Origin: Rugalucina vietnamica
Lineage: Eukaryota; Mollusca; Bivalvia; Lucinida; Lucinidae
DNA: 64,000 nt
Direction: 5' to 3'
Assembly: GCA_964017185.1 (NCBI GenBank)
Contig: OZ024869.1
Span: 64,618,931-64,682,930 of the forward strand
This document shows, piece after piece, positions 36,401 to 45,095 of the stretch (within the stretch, counting starts at the first letter, position 1; each line of letters begins with the position of its first letter). The notes beneath the pieces were generated by a model. It was not told the DNA's origin and searched no databases. It saw only the letters and a list, made by a program, of their open reading frames with translations. The position numbers and the translations under genes were made by a program.

Positions 36401-39400
36401 GATATATCTGAGCCGCGTCATGAAAAAAACAACATTTTGCATATGCGGAAACAAAGGCGCACATCAGCTTTGCAGTAACTGCGAAGCTGATCAGCGCCTT
36501 TGTTTCCGCTACACTGATAGTACAGTTCTTCTTCTTTCTTAATCTGAAATTTCCTGTCTCTAGCCATTTCTTGTGCTTGTACAGATCGGTTTGTGTCGGA
36601 CCTGTTCGGAAACCGCATTCGATTTGTTGGTTTTCTCGTGTCGCGGCTAATTTAGATAAGGAGTCTTGAGCACATAACTCTTCCTCGAGGAAATAGGGTT
36701 TCATACATATTCCTGTTTTCTAGACAAAGTCTCACATCAATATCATCATTGCCCCAGATCAAATGTCATTATTCTTGATATTTTTATTCAGTCAATTCTA
36801 TAGATTGTCGAAACAGCTCTTTTAACGTCTTATCTATTGTATACTTTTGCTAAGAATAATTGAATTCTAGGATAGGCTCATAGAATTGAATTAAGTGTCA
36901 ATCTGCACCAGAGTATAATACCGACGATTGGATTCGGGGAATGAAATGAGTGTTGTGATGAAAAAACTTGTCTTAGATGTCTCAAATCAGAATCAGTTCT
37001 GACACAGACAAAACTGTCAGACATAAGGGTTGGGTCGGCGCTTCAACTCCCGAATTTACACGGGAAATACATACAATTATCAAGGCGACATATAAACCCA
37101 AGACGGAGAATAACCTTATGGAAGCGCTGTAAATGTGCGCCGTTGTATTGGTCGTTGCAATACTTTGGTTTATACCAAACATGGCTTATATAGATAAAGC
37201 GTATTTCATCGCCAGTTCAGACATTGTTAGATGGTAAATGAATTTGTGGTGTGAAGACGTAGATAACAGTCTCATCCAATAATATTGGCATTTAACAGTT
37301 GTATAATTGTATATGGTATCGAAAAGGTATCTGTTAATGTTCATTTCCAAAAGTATGCATACAATTCCTGTTTATTCTGCGATCAATGATCCTGTAATGA
37401 TTCCGTAATGATAGATTGGGGGTCAGTTTTTAATCAGAAAGGTGTAATCAATTTCAATGACAAATTGGAGTAATTACTATAGAGAACTTTAAAGCCGGAC
37501 GTATACAGAGCGGGACTTTTATTAGTTACTTTTTGTGGAAAGCAATAAAGCCAACACTGTCCGCTACAATGTCAGTACGTCCTCGTGAAAATAGAAACTA
37601 TGTTAATAATATGTACATAATTGTGCGTTCGTCCATATTATGAGCCATGGTAAAGGTAAAATACTTTGACCGTGCCGCTTAACTTTTGACATAGATATGC
37701 ATTTGTTGATCGGACTGCTTTTTTTTGCGACTTTATGACGGTAAACAATATAGACCACGTGCTTCACATGTCACTTGAAAATGTGAAAAAAAAAACAAAA
37801 ACAAATAAATAGGTGCCCCTTTTCCCGTGTTTACAAAACTTTATCACGTGGGTTCAATCAGCACGGTCAAAGTATTTTACCTATAAATATCATATTTTAT
37901 ATATATTTAATGATTTGTTTCAATGATAATTCAAGTATACTGAGAGGAATTAGAAACTTAAGTTTTCAACATTACTCATTGTTTTCTTATTTTCAGATTG
38001 ATTTTGAATAAAACCAGTTTGTATATTTTGATTGTGGCAGTGTGTAATTTGTGCTACACATTGAGCATTTAAAATTTTAGATTCCGTCAAATGTAACAGA
38101 GTTACGTCATTTTGACGTTTTCTACCCAAAACTCATTAAAGTCCATGATAAGTGCCGTTTTTGCTAAATGCAAGAAACCGAGTGTATACGTCCGTGATCA
38201 AGGTGTGAGAATACGCCCGAAATATTGTTAGGTTTAGATTTTATCCTTCAAAACGTGAAGTTTTATTTTTGACGTCAAACATGAAAGTGTACTTTCGACG
38301 TTTTCTTACGCCAGGAAAAGACTTTCATGATAAATGACAAAAGCTGATGTCTATGGGAACGCAGACGAGGCATTTGTGTTCTTGAATTTGAATTTCGATA
38401 CCCGTTTTCGGTGTTTGTACTGTTTATCTTTTAATTGTTAGCGTCACGTCAACGTCAGGAATGGAGGTCCCATTTTTTTTTTATAAAAACGTCTTTTACT
38501 AGAATCAGTAAATGATGTGCCCATTTGTTTAAAATGATTAATTAATTACAAACCTTTTACTTGAAAACAAAAGTCATCGACATTTCAAACGTCAATGTGA
38601 CGTAACGCACGACTGATCGGTTTTTGTTCTTGCTAAAAACTGCTTGCAGTGCAGAAATCGATACCATATCAAGATTTCAAAACCAAATCGAAAAATAATT
38701 CTGCAAACACGCAAACATGCAAAAAGAATGGTCATGTTAATGACGTTTTAGATTGGCCACGTTGATGACGTTTATTCAATCTTAAGTGTGATTTTCGACG
38801 CATGACGTTTTCTGTGGACAACTGTTTTAAGCTTCAGTGGATTGAGCCATAAATTTTATAGAAGTTTATGGTTTTTTAGTGCATCATGCACCAAAACCTT
38901 CGATTTGATAAATAAACTTGAACACTCAGATTTTGACCATGACATCAAAAAATTGACCATAGACAGTCCCCTAAGCAAATTTATTATTTTTTGACGACCC
39001 AACATTGAAACAGAAATGTTGTTGTAAGCAAATTTTATAACAAGAAACAAAACTTTCTCTTTTGTTCAAAGCAGGAACTTTCTAAAGACAAGACTTAAGT
39101 TTCTAGTTCCTCTCAGTATATTATGTTTGCCAGCGATTTAGTCACATATTAAGTTATATTCACTAATATAAGCCTTGTTGTATTTTTAGGATTTAGTTTG
39201 TGATAGAACTAAGTGAATTGTTATATCACCCATAAATCCCTTCCGTTTGCAGGTGAGGGCGTTTTTGTTTGCGGCTGGGTTTTCCCTTGCATTTGGTGCT
39301 ATGTTTACCAAGACGTACAGAGTACACCAGATATTTACAAGAGCTAACAGAGGACTCATCAAAAGTAAAGTATGTGAACATAAGTATCAATTAATAAATC

Positions 39401-42400
39401 TAATAGAAAGCTGATTGCGGAAAAAATCTAAATAATGCTTGTTCCCAAACCAATTGATCAACTTATATGATTTGCGTTACTTACATGTAAGCATCTTATA
39501 CATGTATCCTTTATTTTCAATGCCGTATGTCTTTTGTGGTTGTATTTGTTTCATGTTGGGTTGTCTGCGCATTTTACATTGTATATAGTACTGTTGCGTA
39601 ATCATATATTTAGTTAAGTTTAGGTAACTGAGTGGCAACATTTGGGGAAATAGCTGCTACCGCAGCTTGCGATGTGTTCTCTTTGTGTCGGGTTCGAATT
39701 CTCGTTTTGGTTTTTCCGACCTAGTTTTGGTTCTGACTGCACCCGTTCCTGATAATTGCTTATTATTCACCTTTTTATCATTTTCTTGCAGCTTCTGCGA
39801 GACAAGCAGCTATTATTCATAATTGGTGCTTTGCTGATTGTCGACTCAGCAGTGGTATTGGTGTGGGTGTTCGTTGATCCGATGAACAAGCAAATTACTA
39901 ATTTAACCATAGAGGTAATGTTAATGCTTGATGGTTGTTTTAAAATGTTGACGAAATTCAGTATACTTTTAGCTTTTATTTAACATCAACTTTGATTCTG
40001 CTATAAGTTTTGCTAGGCATAAGGTTTAGATTAAAAGAAGCGTGTGTCAGTTTTAGGGTATGTCCAATACATATTACTAAATTCATTTACCTTAACGTTA
40101 AGCTATTCTGTTTCTTTGATCAAAGATACACATCTGGGACCTTTTAATGGATCGGTATCATCCCACAAAGACAGCTACTGTACACGGTAAATGAAAAACA
40201 TGTACTACATGACGTTGTACATCCACATTTTGTCAAGTAAGACTTACGAGGTGTACCGAATATTTGATTGCATGTATGTATTTTTCCATATATTTACAGG
40301 CATCTGAAAATGACGAAGACCTACTTTTCATATCACAGCTTACAACTTGCAATTCAGAACATATCGAGAAATGGACTGGTGCTCTGTATGCCTACAAGGG
40401 TTTACTCCTCATATTCGGGGTGTACATGGCGTGGGAAACTAGACATGTGAAAATTCCCGCTCTCAACGACTCCCAGTACATTGGGATGAACGTCTATAAT
40501 GTTGTCATAATGAGCATCATTGTTGTTGTCTTATCCAATATACTGTCACGACGACCTACCCTTGCATATGTCGTCGAGTCTTCGTTCATGCTACTCTCAA
40601 CTACAGTGACCCTATGTCTCCTTTTTGTTCCAAAGGTAGGTATTGGATAAATATGATACTATCAACGCATCGTGTTACTCAATTTAGTGCTTGAGGGGAA
40701 GCAAATCTGTTTGCATCTACAACATTTGCTCTATAAAAGTATGCCGTCTTCCATACGACCAAGAATTTTGAACCGTCGATTAACACTGATCATATTACTT
40801 GACAGCATAATGAGTATTAAACACAATCAAACATTCGTCAGGAAAATAAATTAAACATGACACGGCCTGAAGGTCGATTTAAAATCCGAAAAACATTATC
40901 AAATTATTGACAACGACACTTTCATTCTATTTCTGTATTATGAGAGTTTTTTGAGTAGAAATATTTAATAATTGCATTTTTATTTCAGATATATGCAATA
41001 GTAACATCGAAAGGTAACCCCATTATCGCAGCATCAGGTATACAGGTGGACGCAAACTGTCGTCGTTTCGTGGTTGATGAGAGGCGAGACCAATACTATA
41101 GGGCGGAGGTACAAAACAGGGTCTACAAGCGAGAAGTTGTTGAGGTAACCTAATAGAAAAATGTTTTGTTGTTGGGGTTCGTTGCTTTATAATGCTGATC
41201 TGACAGGGGCTGATCTAGGATTTCACGAAGGTGGTTCAAATCCATCAAGAGGGGGGTTCGTTTTTAACATTTTATCTGATTTTTTTTTCATACATTTCCC
41301 ATAAAATTGAAATAATTTGGTCCCAGAGGGGGCTCAAGCGAACCACCTGAACCCCCTCTAAATCCGCCACTGACTGGTTCATGTAGCCAAAAGAAATCTC
41401 ACCCGTACATTTGTTAAAATTCTATAGTAAAGTATCTGTAACTTTATCTTAGGTAAAATTATGGTAACCATTGTAATTTTGGTAATCAGATAAAGCAATA
41501 TACGTAGTTCTGTAAACTATCCATTTGTTTCTCGCTACACAGAACATTGGTTATGTTATGCAGTCACTTCTTTTATTCTCCAGCTTGATCAAGAGATCAG
41601 TCGACTGGAAAGATTGCTAGAGCTGCCTATTGAGCCATACCCTCGCCTCACAGAAGAACTGATGTATCTACTACCTGAATCCAGGGTAGATCCTTCACCG
41701 ACTTCCAAACGGCGACGGCTGCAAGAGAGAGACATGTGAGAAAAATAAATTATAATCATCATTAAAAAACTGAGAATGAATCAGTTCACAATGTAAACGA
41801 AAATCTTGCTGATTCCTGTCTATCTGACTAGAGTAGGATAGGGTCCAGGCGCAGCTCATTGTTTTTACATATCAATTATTGGGGTATTAATATAGTCTAA
41901 AATTTGAATGCCAAAGTCCCTCACGTACGACCACGAAGTTACTGTATAACTTGGGTATGCTTATTGTTTTCTGTTTTATTTTGACTACAATGTGTAATGT
42001 TAACCTTTTACATGTACACATAAAAGAGTACCATCTTAATTCGTTCTTGCTCGATTGGCATGCTGGATGGCGTTCATTTCTTTCACATTATCGCACTATT
42101 GTGAATCATCAAATGTCGTTTGAGAATCATAAGGGCGACCTCTGTTTGTGTAATTTGTTATAATTCGTAAATTATACATACAGTCGTTTTCTTTTCCCTT
42201 CTTTCGCTTTCGTTTTCTTAGAATTAATGATTATCATCCAATATATAACGACCTTGGCTTCATGGCAGCTGTTGAATATAGCTTCACATATGTATTGAAA
42301 ATGGATTTAATTTTCTAACAGATACATAATTATGCTATTTCGTAGCTACGTTTCTTTCCTAAAATACGAATAAAAGGTTCCAAACTCCGGTGTTGCAATA

Positions 42401-43282
42401 ATAGTAATAGCATATTTTGCGTATACGCAAACAAATTCTCCTTTGTTGAATAATACTGGATGCTCTATTTACATCTACTATTATATTTATTCCAGGTGTA
42501 ATTCTATCACGGATGCTGGTGATATTTGCATGGGGATATCTGATGAAAAATCAGACGACGAATTCGTTTTGCGCTACGCTGCGAAACAACCTTCTCCTAA
42601 ACCATTCAAACGACGCGCTAATAGACTAAGTGTTCGAGTTACTAACTATGCAGTCTCCAAATTAAACAAAATTCGTCCCCGATTTAGCATTGGCAGTGTG
42701 AACTTTAAACCTAGTTATGAGGACTTGAAAGGAATTCCTTCGCCAGATAATGAACAGTTACCATCTATAGAACCATTGCCCACGAGAACTAGATATTCGC
42801 ATCCTCTGTTGCGACAACGAGCCGTTGAAGAGAAGAAAGATCTTGGCTTTATGGCAGCAAAACAAAGCTCATCAGAGAAAAGTGAAACGCATACTTTTGA
42901 GTCTGTTTTATCTGACAGTGGTAATGAAACGATAAGTGTTCACGACCAACCTCCTGCTCAAAGACATTCGGTCGCCGTTTGCGCCAAAGAATACCTAGAT
43001 GTTCCGTCCATCAAACTGACTGGTTGTGAGGTAGAGACTGAGACGAGTACCAGACGAAGACGTAAATACGGCAATACGCTGGACGTTCCTAACCCAGAAT
43101 GCCGTATTACTCCGGTTGATATGTTTTACCTGGAGGATGAATCTCCAAAACTTCGACGGGCCAGATCTATCATCGAACATGAACGAAGGACAAGAATAAG
43201 GAAACTTCAAAGTGATTTAATGAATATACAAAAGGAACTTCAAGATCTCGATGAACTTGAATACGAAGTCTCCGAAGTATAA
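21275..43282 (+). CDS. GABBR2: GABA-B receptor subunit 2-like class C GPCR (16 exons seen, N-terminus missing)
   Basis: The receptor sits in the plasma membrane and by family would couple GABA-B dimers to G proteins. Sixteen exons join in frame to 1008 residues. The Venus-flytrap domain spans about 1-375 (G-S-A-C-S-D-V near its start, S-T-S-P-A-L-S, Y-G-S-R-Y-V-W-I-M-I-G-D-Y). Seven membrane helices lie at about 379-402, 419-437, 453-472, 498-519, 556-577, 593-613 and 621-642. A 364-residue tail carries heptad-like stretches at 697-710 and 975-1000 and ends E-V-S-E-V, a class I PDZ ligand. W-E-T-R-H-V-K-I-P-A-L-N-D and F-V-P-K are subunit 2-like. The signal peptide and first part of the ligand domain are not found. 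Another mollusc GABA-B-like paralogue is possible. Confidence 0.88.
22182..22435 (-). mobile_element. MITE family D, reverse copy in receptor intron a/b
   Basis: It begins TGAGCCTTCGCATGAGTAAA and ends TGATTTTCTGATGCTCGA. The CTGTGCAGTTACTGCACAGC core is followed by a second, partly duplicated CTGTAACTGCACAGCAGATC. Confidence 0.65.
23486..23656 (+). CDS. GABBR2: GABA-B-like receptor exon b: ligand domain
   Basis: The exon has 57 codons, phase 0. V-S-F-A-S-T-S-P-A-L-S-E-R continues directly from exon a as in GABA-B receptors. F-F-R-L-A-P has Ala where vertebrate GABBR1 has the GABA-contacting His. Confidence 0.93.
23935..24055 (+). repeat. dispersed repeat family G fragment
   Basis: GCTGCTCATTCGGTTACGAT, then GAGTACCTGATTGT and TTGCCTACTTTTACCTC, match the reverse complement of 35525-35720 and 48000-48185. 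Confidence 0.5.
24382..24554 (+). mobile_element. MITE family D copy in receptor intron b/c
   Basis: The left end is GACCGCCTCATGAGAGCACC and the right end is GGTTTTCCCACTAGGCGGCTC. The internal palindrome is deleted, while the 3' part (TCTGTGACTGTACA, TCAGACCTG) is kept. Confidence 0.65.
25077..25358 (-). mobile_element. MITE family E, near-complete reverse copy
   Basis: It begins CGTTACAAAAACTTGCCCAT and ends ACGTACATGTTTTCCTGATG. The centre is a perfect palindrome built on AGAACCGCCTC/GAGGCGGTTCT with GGGTAC arms. Confidence 0.75.
27164..27271 (+). CDS. GABBR2: GABA-B-like receptor exon c: ligand domain
   Basis: The exon has 36 codons, phase 0, between TTTTCAG and GTATTAACG. It starts A-M-G-E-I-G-S-T-F and ends E-K-L-Q-E-L-K, matching the flytrap segment between the two lobes. 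Confidence 0.85.
27505..27665 (-). repeat. dispersed repeat family J, reverse copy
   Basis: It contains the reverse complement of CTCATTTATA..TTCA..GCTCTTAAAGG and of CCTATAGGGTCACTAA..AGGCTT..GTAGCCGAAA, as seen at 52085-52235 and 54595-54755. Confidence 0.6.
28810..28875 (+). CDS. GABBR2: GABA-B-like receptor exon d: ligand domain
   Basis: This is a small 22-codon exon, phase 0, too short to appear as a long open frame. It encodes D-I-R-I-I-I-G-G-F-S and ends V-L-C-E, equivalent to the D-A-R-I-I-V-G-x-F and V-F-C-E blocks of GABA-B receptors. Confidence 0.9.
29137..29938. mobile_element. 802-bp foldback element in receptor intron d/e
   Basis: The left arm (about 29137-29460) and right arm (about 29640-29938) are inverted copies of roughly 300 bp. 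The ends are CTACTCAAACTTTGATAAGC and its complement, with TAT on both outer sides. The unique middle is about 150 bp. It codes for nothing recognisable and ends 62 bases before receptor exon e. Confidence 0.75.
30001..30189 (+). CDS. GABBR2: GABA-B-like receptor exon e: ligand domain, lobe 2
   Basis: The exon has 63 codons, phase 0, after a T-rich tract ending CTAG. M-Y-G-S-R-Y-V-W-I-M-I-G-D-Y-V-E-R-W-W-E carries the conserved Tyr of the ligand cleft and is a family hallmark. Confidence 0.95.
30240..30453 (+). mobile_element. MITE family E copy, left end truncated
   Basis: The central palindrome around AACCACCTCATTGAGGCGGT and the right end CATGGTTTCGTAATG are present, but the left terminal repeat is lost. 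Confidence 0.6.
30575..30650 (-). repeat. tRNA-related remnant (SINE head or tRNA pseudogene)
   Basis: On the minus strand, TGACCTAATGGATAGCG resembles a tRNA A box and GGATTCGAACC a B box, about 30 bases apart. The acceptor stem does not pair, so it is not a functional tRNA. Confidence 0.4.
31663..31911 (+). CDS. GABBR2: GABA-B-like receptor exon f: ligand domain, lobe 2
   Basis: The exon has 83 codons, phase 0. P-L-S-P-Y-A-T-S-T-Y-D-T-V-W-T-I-A-L-T-L aligns with the lobe-2 segment that in GABBR1 has the GABA-binding Glu. Here the aligned position appears to be Tyr, as expected for a subunit that does not bind GABA. Confidence 0.94.
32287..32347 (+). CDS. GABBR2: GABA-B-like receptor exon g: end of ligand domain
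   Basis: This is a 61-base exon, phase 0 in and phase 1 out, encoding G-P-I-S-F-E-G-P-D-R-K-G. It follows F-L-G-I-S in exon f, giving the conserved S-G-x-x-x-F pattern. Confidence 0.88.
32925..33160. repeat. dispersed repeat family H, copy 1
   Basis: It shares CCTGGCGT, CCATCTAGGGCTATTCTGTT, ATCGAAAA and AATGAAAGTGGACTCATC with 34958-35150. Both lie in introns of the receptor gene. The class is unknown. Confidence 0.55.
33212..33490 (+). mobile_element. MITE family E, complete copy in intron g/h
   Basis: It begins CATCAGGAAAACATATCCGT and ends ATGGGCGTGTTTTCGTAATG, an imperfect terminal inverted repeat. The 60-odd-bp central palindrome is intact (AGAACCGCCTCGCTGAGGCG at its centre). Confidence 0.78.
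33603..33692 (+). CDS. GABBR2: GABA-B-like receptor exon h: end of ligand domain
   Basis: This is a 90-base exon, phase 1 in and out. It encodes G-G-H-M-K-P-I-A-M-Y-E-P and ends I-I-W-Q, leading into the G-G of the next exon. Confidence 0.88.
34251..34312 (+). pseudogene. decayed duplicate of receptor exon i
   Basis: After an AACTTCAG acceptor-like sequence, GCGGTCGTGCCCAATATGAT matches the start of the true exon at 34373 (GTGGTCGTGCCCCACGTGAT). Similarity continues for about 60 bp. Read in the exon phase it gives G-G-R-A-Q-Y-D-K-Y and then a TGA stop, with no donor, so it cannot replace the true exon. Confidence 0.65.
34373..34523 (+). CDS. GABBR2: GABA-B-like receptor exon i: linker and TM1
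   Basis: The exon has 151 bases, phase 1 in and phase 2 out. It encodes G-G-R-A-P-R-D-K-Y then the first membrane helix (A-Y-F-C-V-S-A-V-S-L-A-G-L-L-L-A-S-G-F). Confidence 0.94.
34772..34904 (+). CDS. GABBR2: GABA-B-like receptor exon j: TM2
   Basis: The exon has 133 bases, phase 2 in and phase 0 out. Y-I-K-L-S-S-P-K-L-N-N precedes the second helix, resembling the L-I-K-M-S-S-P-Y-M-N-N of vertebrate GABBR2, and it ends G-I-C-T with the TM3-linked Cys. Confidence 0.94.
34905..37935. other. receptor intron j/k, first part: repeats only
   Basis: Family H copy 2 is at 34958-35150. A family G copy runs in reverse at about 35525-36205, with an internal 110-bp tandem duplication (35761-35980, each copy starting CCAAGACATAAAACAAA). 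A MITE D copy is at 36409-36649. The rest shows no coding sequence. Confidence 0.5.
36409..36649 (+). mobile_element. MITE family D copy with intact internal palindrome
   Basis: The left end TGAGCCGCGTCATGAAAAAA and right end GTTTTCTCGTGTCGCGGCTA form the terminal repeat. The core pairs GGAAACAAAGGCGC with GCGCCTTTGTTTCC. Confidence 0.72.
37936..39120. mobile_element. 1185-bp DNA transposon-like element with 28-bp terminal inverted repeats
   Basis: The left end TATACTGAGAGGAATTAGAA continues to AACTTAAGT. The right end is its complement over 28 bp with one mismatch, TTCCTCTCAGTATA being the last bases. The TA at both tips would fit Tc1/mariner-type target use. No transposase frame is visible, so it is non-autonomous or decayed. 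The interior has about ten ACGTC/GACGT words. Confidence 0.65.
39253..39369 (+). CDS. GABBR2: GABA-B-like receptor exon k: TM3
   Basis: The exon has 39 codons, phase 0. V-R-A-F-L-F-A-A-G-F-S-L-A-F-G-A-M-F-T-K-T-Y-R-V-H includes the family signature F-G-A-M-F-x-K-x-x-R-V-H. Confidence 0.95.
39600..39775 (+). repeat. dispersed repeat family G copy in intron k/l
   Basis: It contains GTAACTGAGTGGC, AATAGCTGCT, CTGACTGCACCCGTTCCTGA and GGGTTCGAATTC, which resembles a tRNA B box. Family G may therefore be SINE-like. Confidence 0.45.
39792..39914 (+). CDS. GABBR2: GABA-B-like receptor exon l: TM4
   Basis: The exon has 41 codons, phase 0. L-R-D-K-Q-L-L-F-I-I-G-A-L-L-I-V-D resembles I-K-D-Q-K-L-L-V-I-V-G-G-M-L-L-I-D of GABBR2, followed by the V-D-P of the second outer loop. 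Confidence 0.95.
40300..40635 (+). CDS. GABBR2: GABA-B-like receptor exon m: TM5 to TM7
   Basis: The exon has 112 codons, phase 0. It holds the outer-loop Cys (T-T-C-N-S), W-T-G-A-L-Y-A-Y-K-G-L-L, the inner loop I-P-A-L-N-D with the Leu that matters for G-protein coupling in GABBR2, then TM6 and TM7 ending F-V-P-K. Confidence 0.96.
40989..41144 (+). CDS. GABBR2: GABA-B-like receptor exon n: start of tail
   Basis: The exon has 52 codons, phase 0, between TATTTCAG and GTAACC. It is charged and cytoplasmic, ending Y-K-R-E-V-V-E. Confidence 0.88.
41204..41372. mobile_element. 169-bp MITE with hAT-like ends in intron n/o
   Basis: The left end is CAGGGGCTGATCTAGGATTT. The right end is the complement of CAGTGGCGGATTTAGAGGGG. 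CAGTGGCGGAT-type ends are known from hAT elements. An 8-bp target duplication is not evident. Confidence 0.5.
41584..41735 (+). CDS. GABBR2: GABA-B-like receptor exon o: coiled-coil segment
   Basis: The exon has 152 bases, phase 0 in and phase 2 out. L-D-Q-E-I-S-R-L-E-R-L-L-E-L is a short heptad-like helix at the place of the GABA-B coiled coil. The donor ACAT/GTGAGA overlaps an in-frame ATG-TGA, so an unspliced transcript would stop at once. Confidence 0.88.
42496..43282 (+). CDS. GABBR2: GABA-B-like receptor exon p: C-terminal tail and stop
   Basis: This is the terminal exon: 262 codons including the TAA stop, plus the base that completes a split Met. The tail is rich in Ser, Arg and Glu with basic clusters (T-R-R-R-R-K), ends in a helical stretch (I-E-H-E-R-R-T-R-I-R-K-L-Q-S-D-L), and closes with E-V-S-E-V. 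AATAAA overlaps the stop (43281) and another lies at 44009. Confidence 0.88.
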
Positions 43283-44404
43283 TAAAATAAGGCCATGAAA
43301 TAATCATGATTCATATCGCATATACTGGACCCCAAATACAGGCATGCAGAGATAATGAACATTGGATTTACGTTTTTGGTGAAGAAGTTATATAATATCT
43401 GCAGTTATAATCGTATAAAATGAGCATATCTATCTGTACCCAATAGTCTTGTAAGAATTTAAATGAAGTTGTTTCCTTGCAATGGTTTGCATGTGTTTCT
43501 CATAATAATAATATTATCATTAAACACTGGAACCGCCATACATGTTTCAATACACGCTAGGGTAGATAAAGTGCATTGTAACATTTTAAAATGGACCAAG
43601 GCAATAACAAAACACATTGCCAAATACGTCATGATAATCAGGATACGGTCCCCGAAAAAAGGAGATCATACGATCTCATGAATTAAAGTAAACATGAAAC
43701 AGGACGTGGGCTCTTTCCCCAAAAGGTAGCAGCTAAACAAAATTTCATTGAGTCAGACCTAAATACATGTACATTTTCTGTCGAACAGTAGGGATACTAG
43801 AAATATATAAGTACCTCAAACTTATGTCGAGTACAAAGTCAACCATGACATTCGCTGTCATTGTCAACGTACGTGTGGCGTACTAAATAGGTACATTGAG
43901 TCTCTCCTTTGATTTCATAGCGACGCTCCTGCGTCGCTCTTATGGTAGAACGTGGTAAAATTGTTCTGTTCTATTCTGTTCTAGACATGCTAGATACATT
44001 GATAGAAAATAAATCTTTCGTCAGCCGGAACCGGAATTTGGGGTAGCGAAAATCAACAACTATTCACGTCGAAACATTCGAAATATTGTGTTGACAAACT
44101 TTTTGTTCGACTGCGGCTGCCCTAAATGGACGAATTAAAATAAGGTCTATTCTAAAAATACAGAACTAGAACGTTATGTTGTACGGAAATCATTGTAACT
44201 TGTGCAAAAAGAAAAACTAGAGAATTTTATTGCCCATGCCCTTGTGTGTCCCTGATCATCTGGGTAAAGTCCTACCCGGTGGGTCTTTTTACTGCCTGCT
44301 GTCTGAAAGAATATTGTTTTCCTAATTGCCCTTTCCTCTGCTCCCTAAATCTCCAAACGTTAATGCTTGTTCCCCAGATCCCTGAAAATAATGACCTTCT
44401 CCCC

Positions 44405-44485
44405 AGGTCCACAAAACACCAGGCAGGGCCCCAGGGTGAGGATGAGGAACTTATTGATCAGCTTTTAAAATCATTGGCGCAATAG
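44405..44485 (+). other. weak candidate terminal exon
   Basis: After CTTCTCCCCAG an open frame of about 26 codons gives S-T-K-H-Q-A-G-P-Q-G-E-D-E-E-L-I-D-Q-L-L-K-S-L-A-Q and a stop. The composition is protein-like, but no family is recognised and no upstream partner exon is identified. Confidence 0.15.
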
Positions 44486-45004
44486 GAACATAGCGTCGCG
44501 CCCCAAAGGTGGTGCTTTATTTCATATTATTTTATAGTAAATGTCTGCAGTAGACATTTTAACATTGACTATCGAGCTAGTTTTCGGTGGAAGTGAAGGG
44601 AAGGACATCTATGGATTAAATGGGAGTTCTCCCTAATTGATAAATATGTCACTTTCAAAGACGCAAAGGGCTAGATCTTTGTTGTTAGTGTATTCTGGCA
44701 TATTTTGAAAGTCAGTGATACTATTTATGTCGGTTTTAACTTTTTTTAGGGAATTTGCACTTCTAAGCATTGTGCAATACACATAGATTGAAAGCAAATT
44801 TACTTTTGAACATGCACTGTATATCTATTTATACCTCTACAGAAACTAAATATACACACCCTGACACTGGTTTGACAAGAAATGCGGCCATGAATATTTA
44901 CAATTCTACAGTTGATGTCTTTAAAATTGTCCATAATAACAGTGCTTTATTTTGTTCATGGAAAATTTCAGAAAATTATATATATTCGTCTTGCTGACCC
45001 TGTT

Positions 45005-45095
45005 CCCCCCTAGACCCAGGATGCCACTTTGATATGATGTGTATATGTGAAAAACAGATATACTGTCGTAAGGACATGCTGGGTCTAGGGGGGGA
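45005..45095. repeat. stem-loop with C/G-tract ends
   Basis: GTTCCCCCCTAGACCCAG at the left pairs with CTGGGTCTAGGGGGGGAAC at the right across a loop of about 50 bases. A looser version occurs at 7097-7197. Confidence 0.65.
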
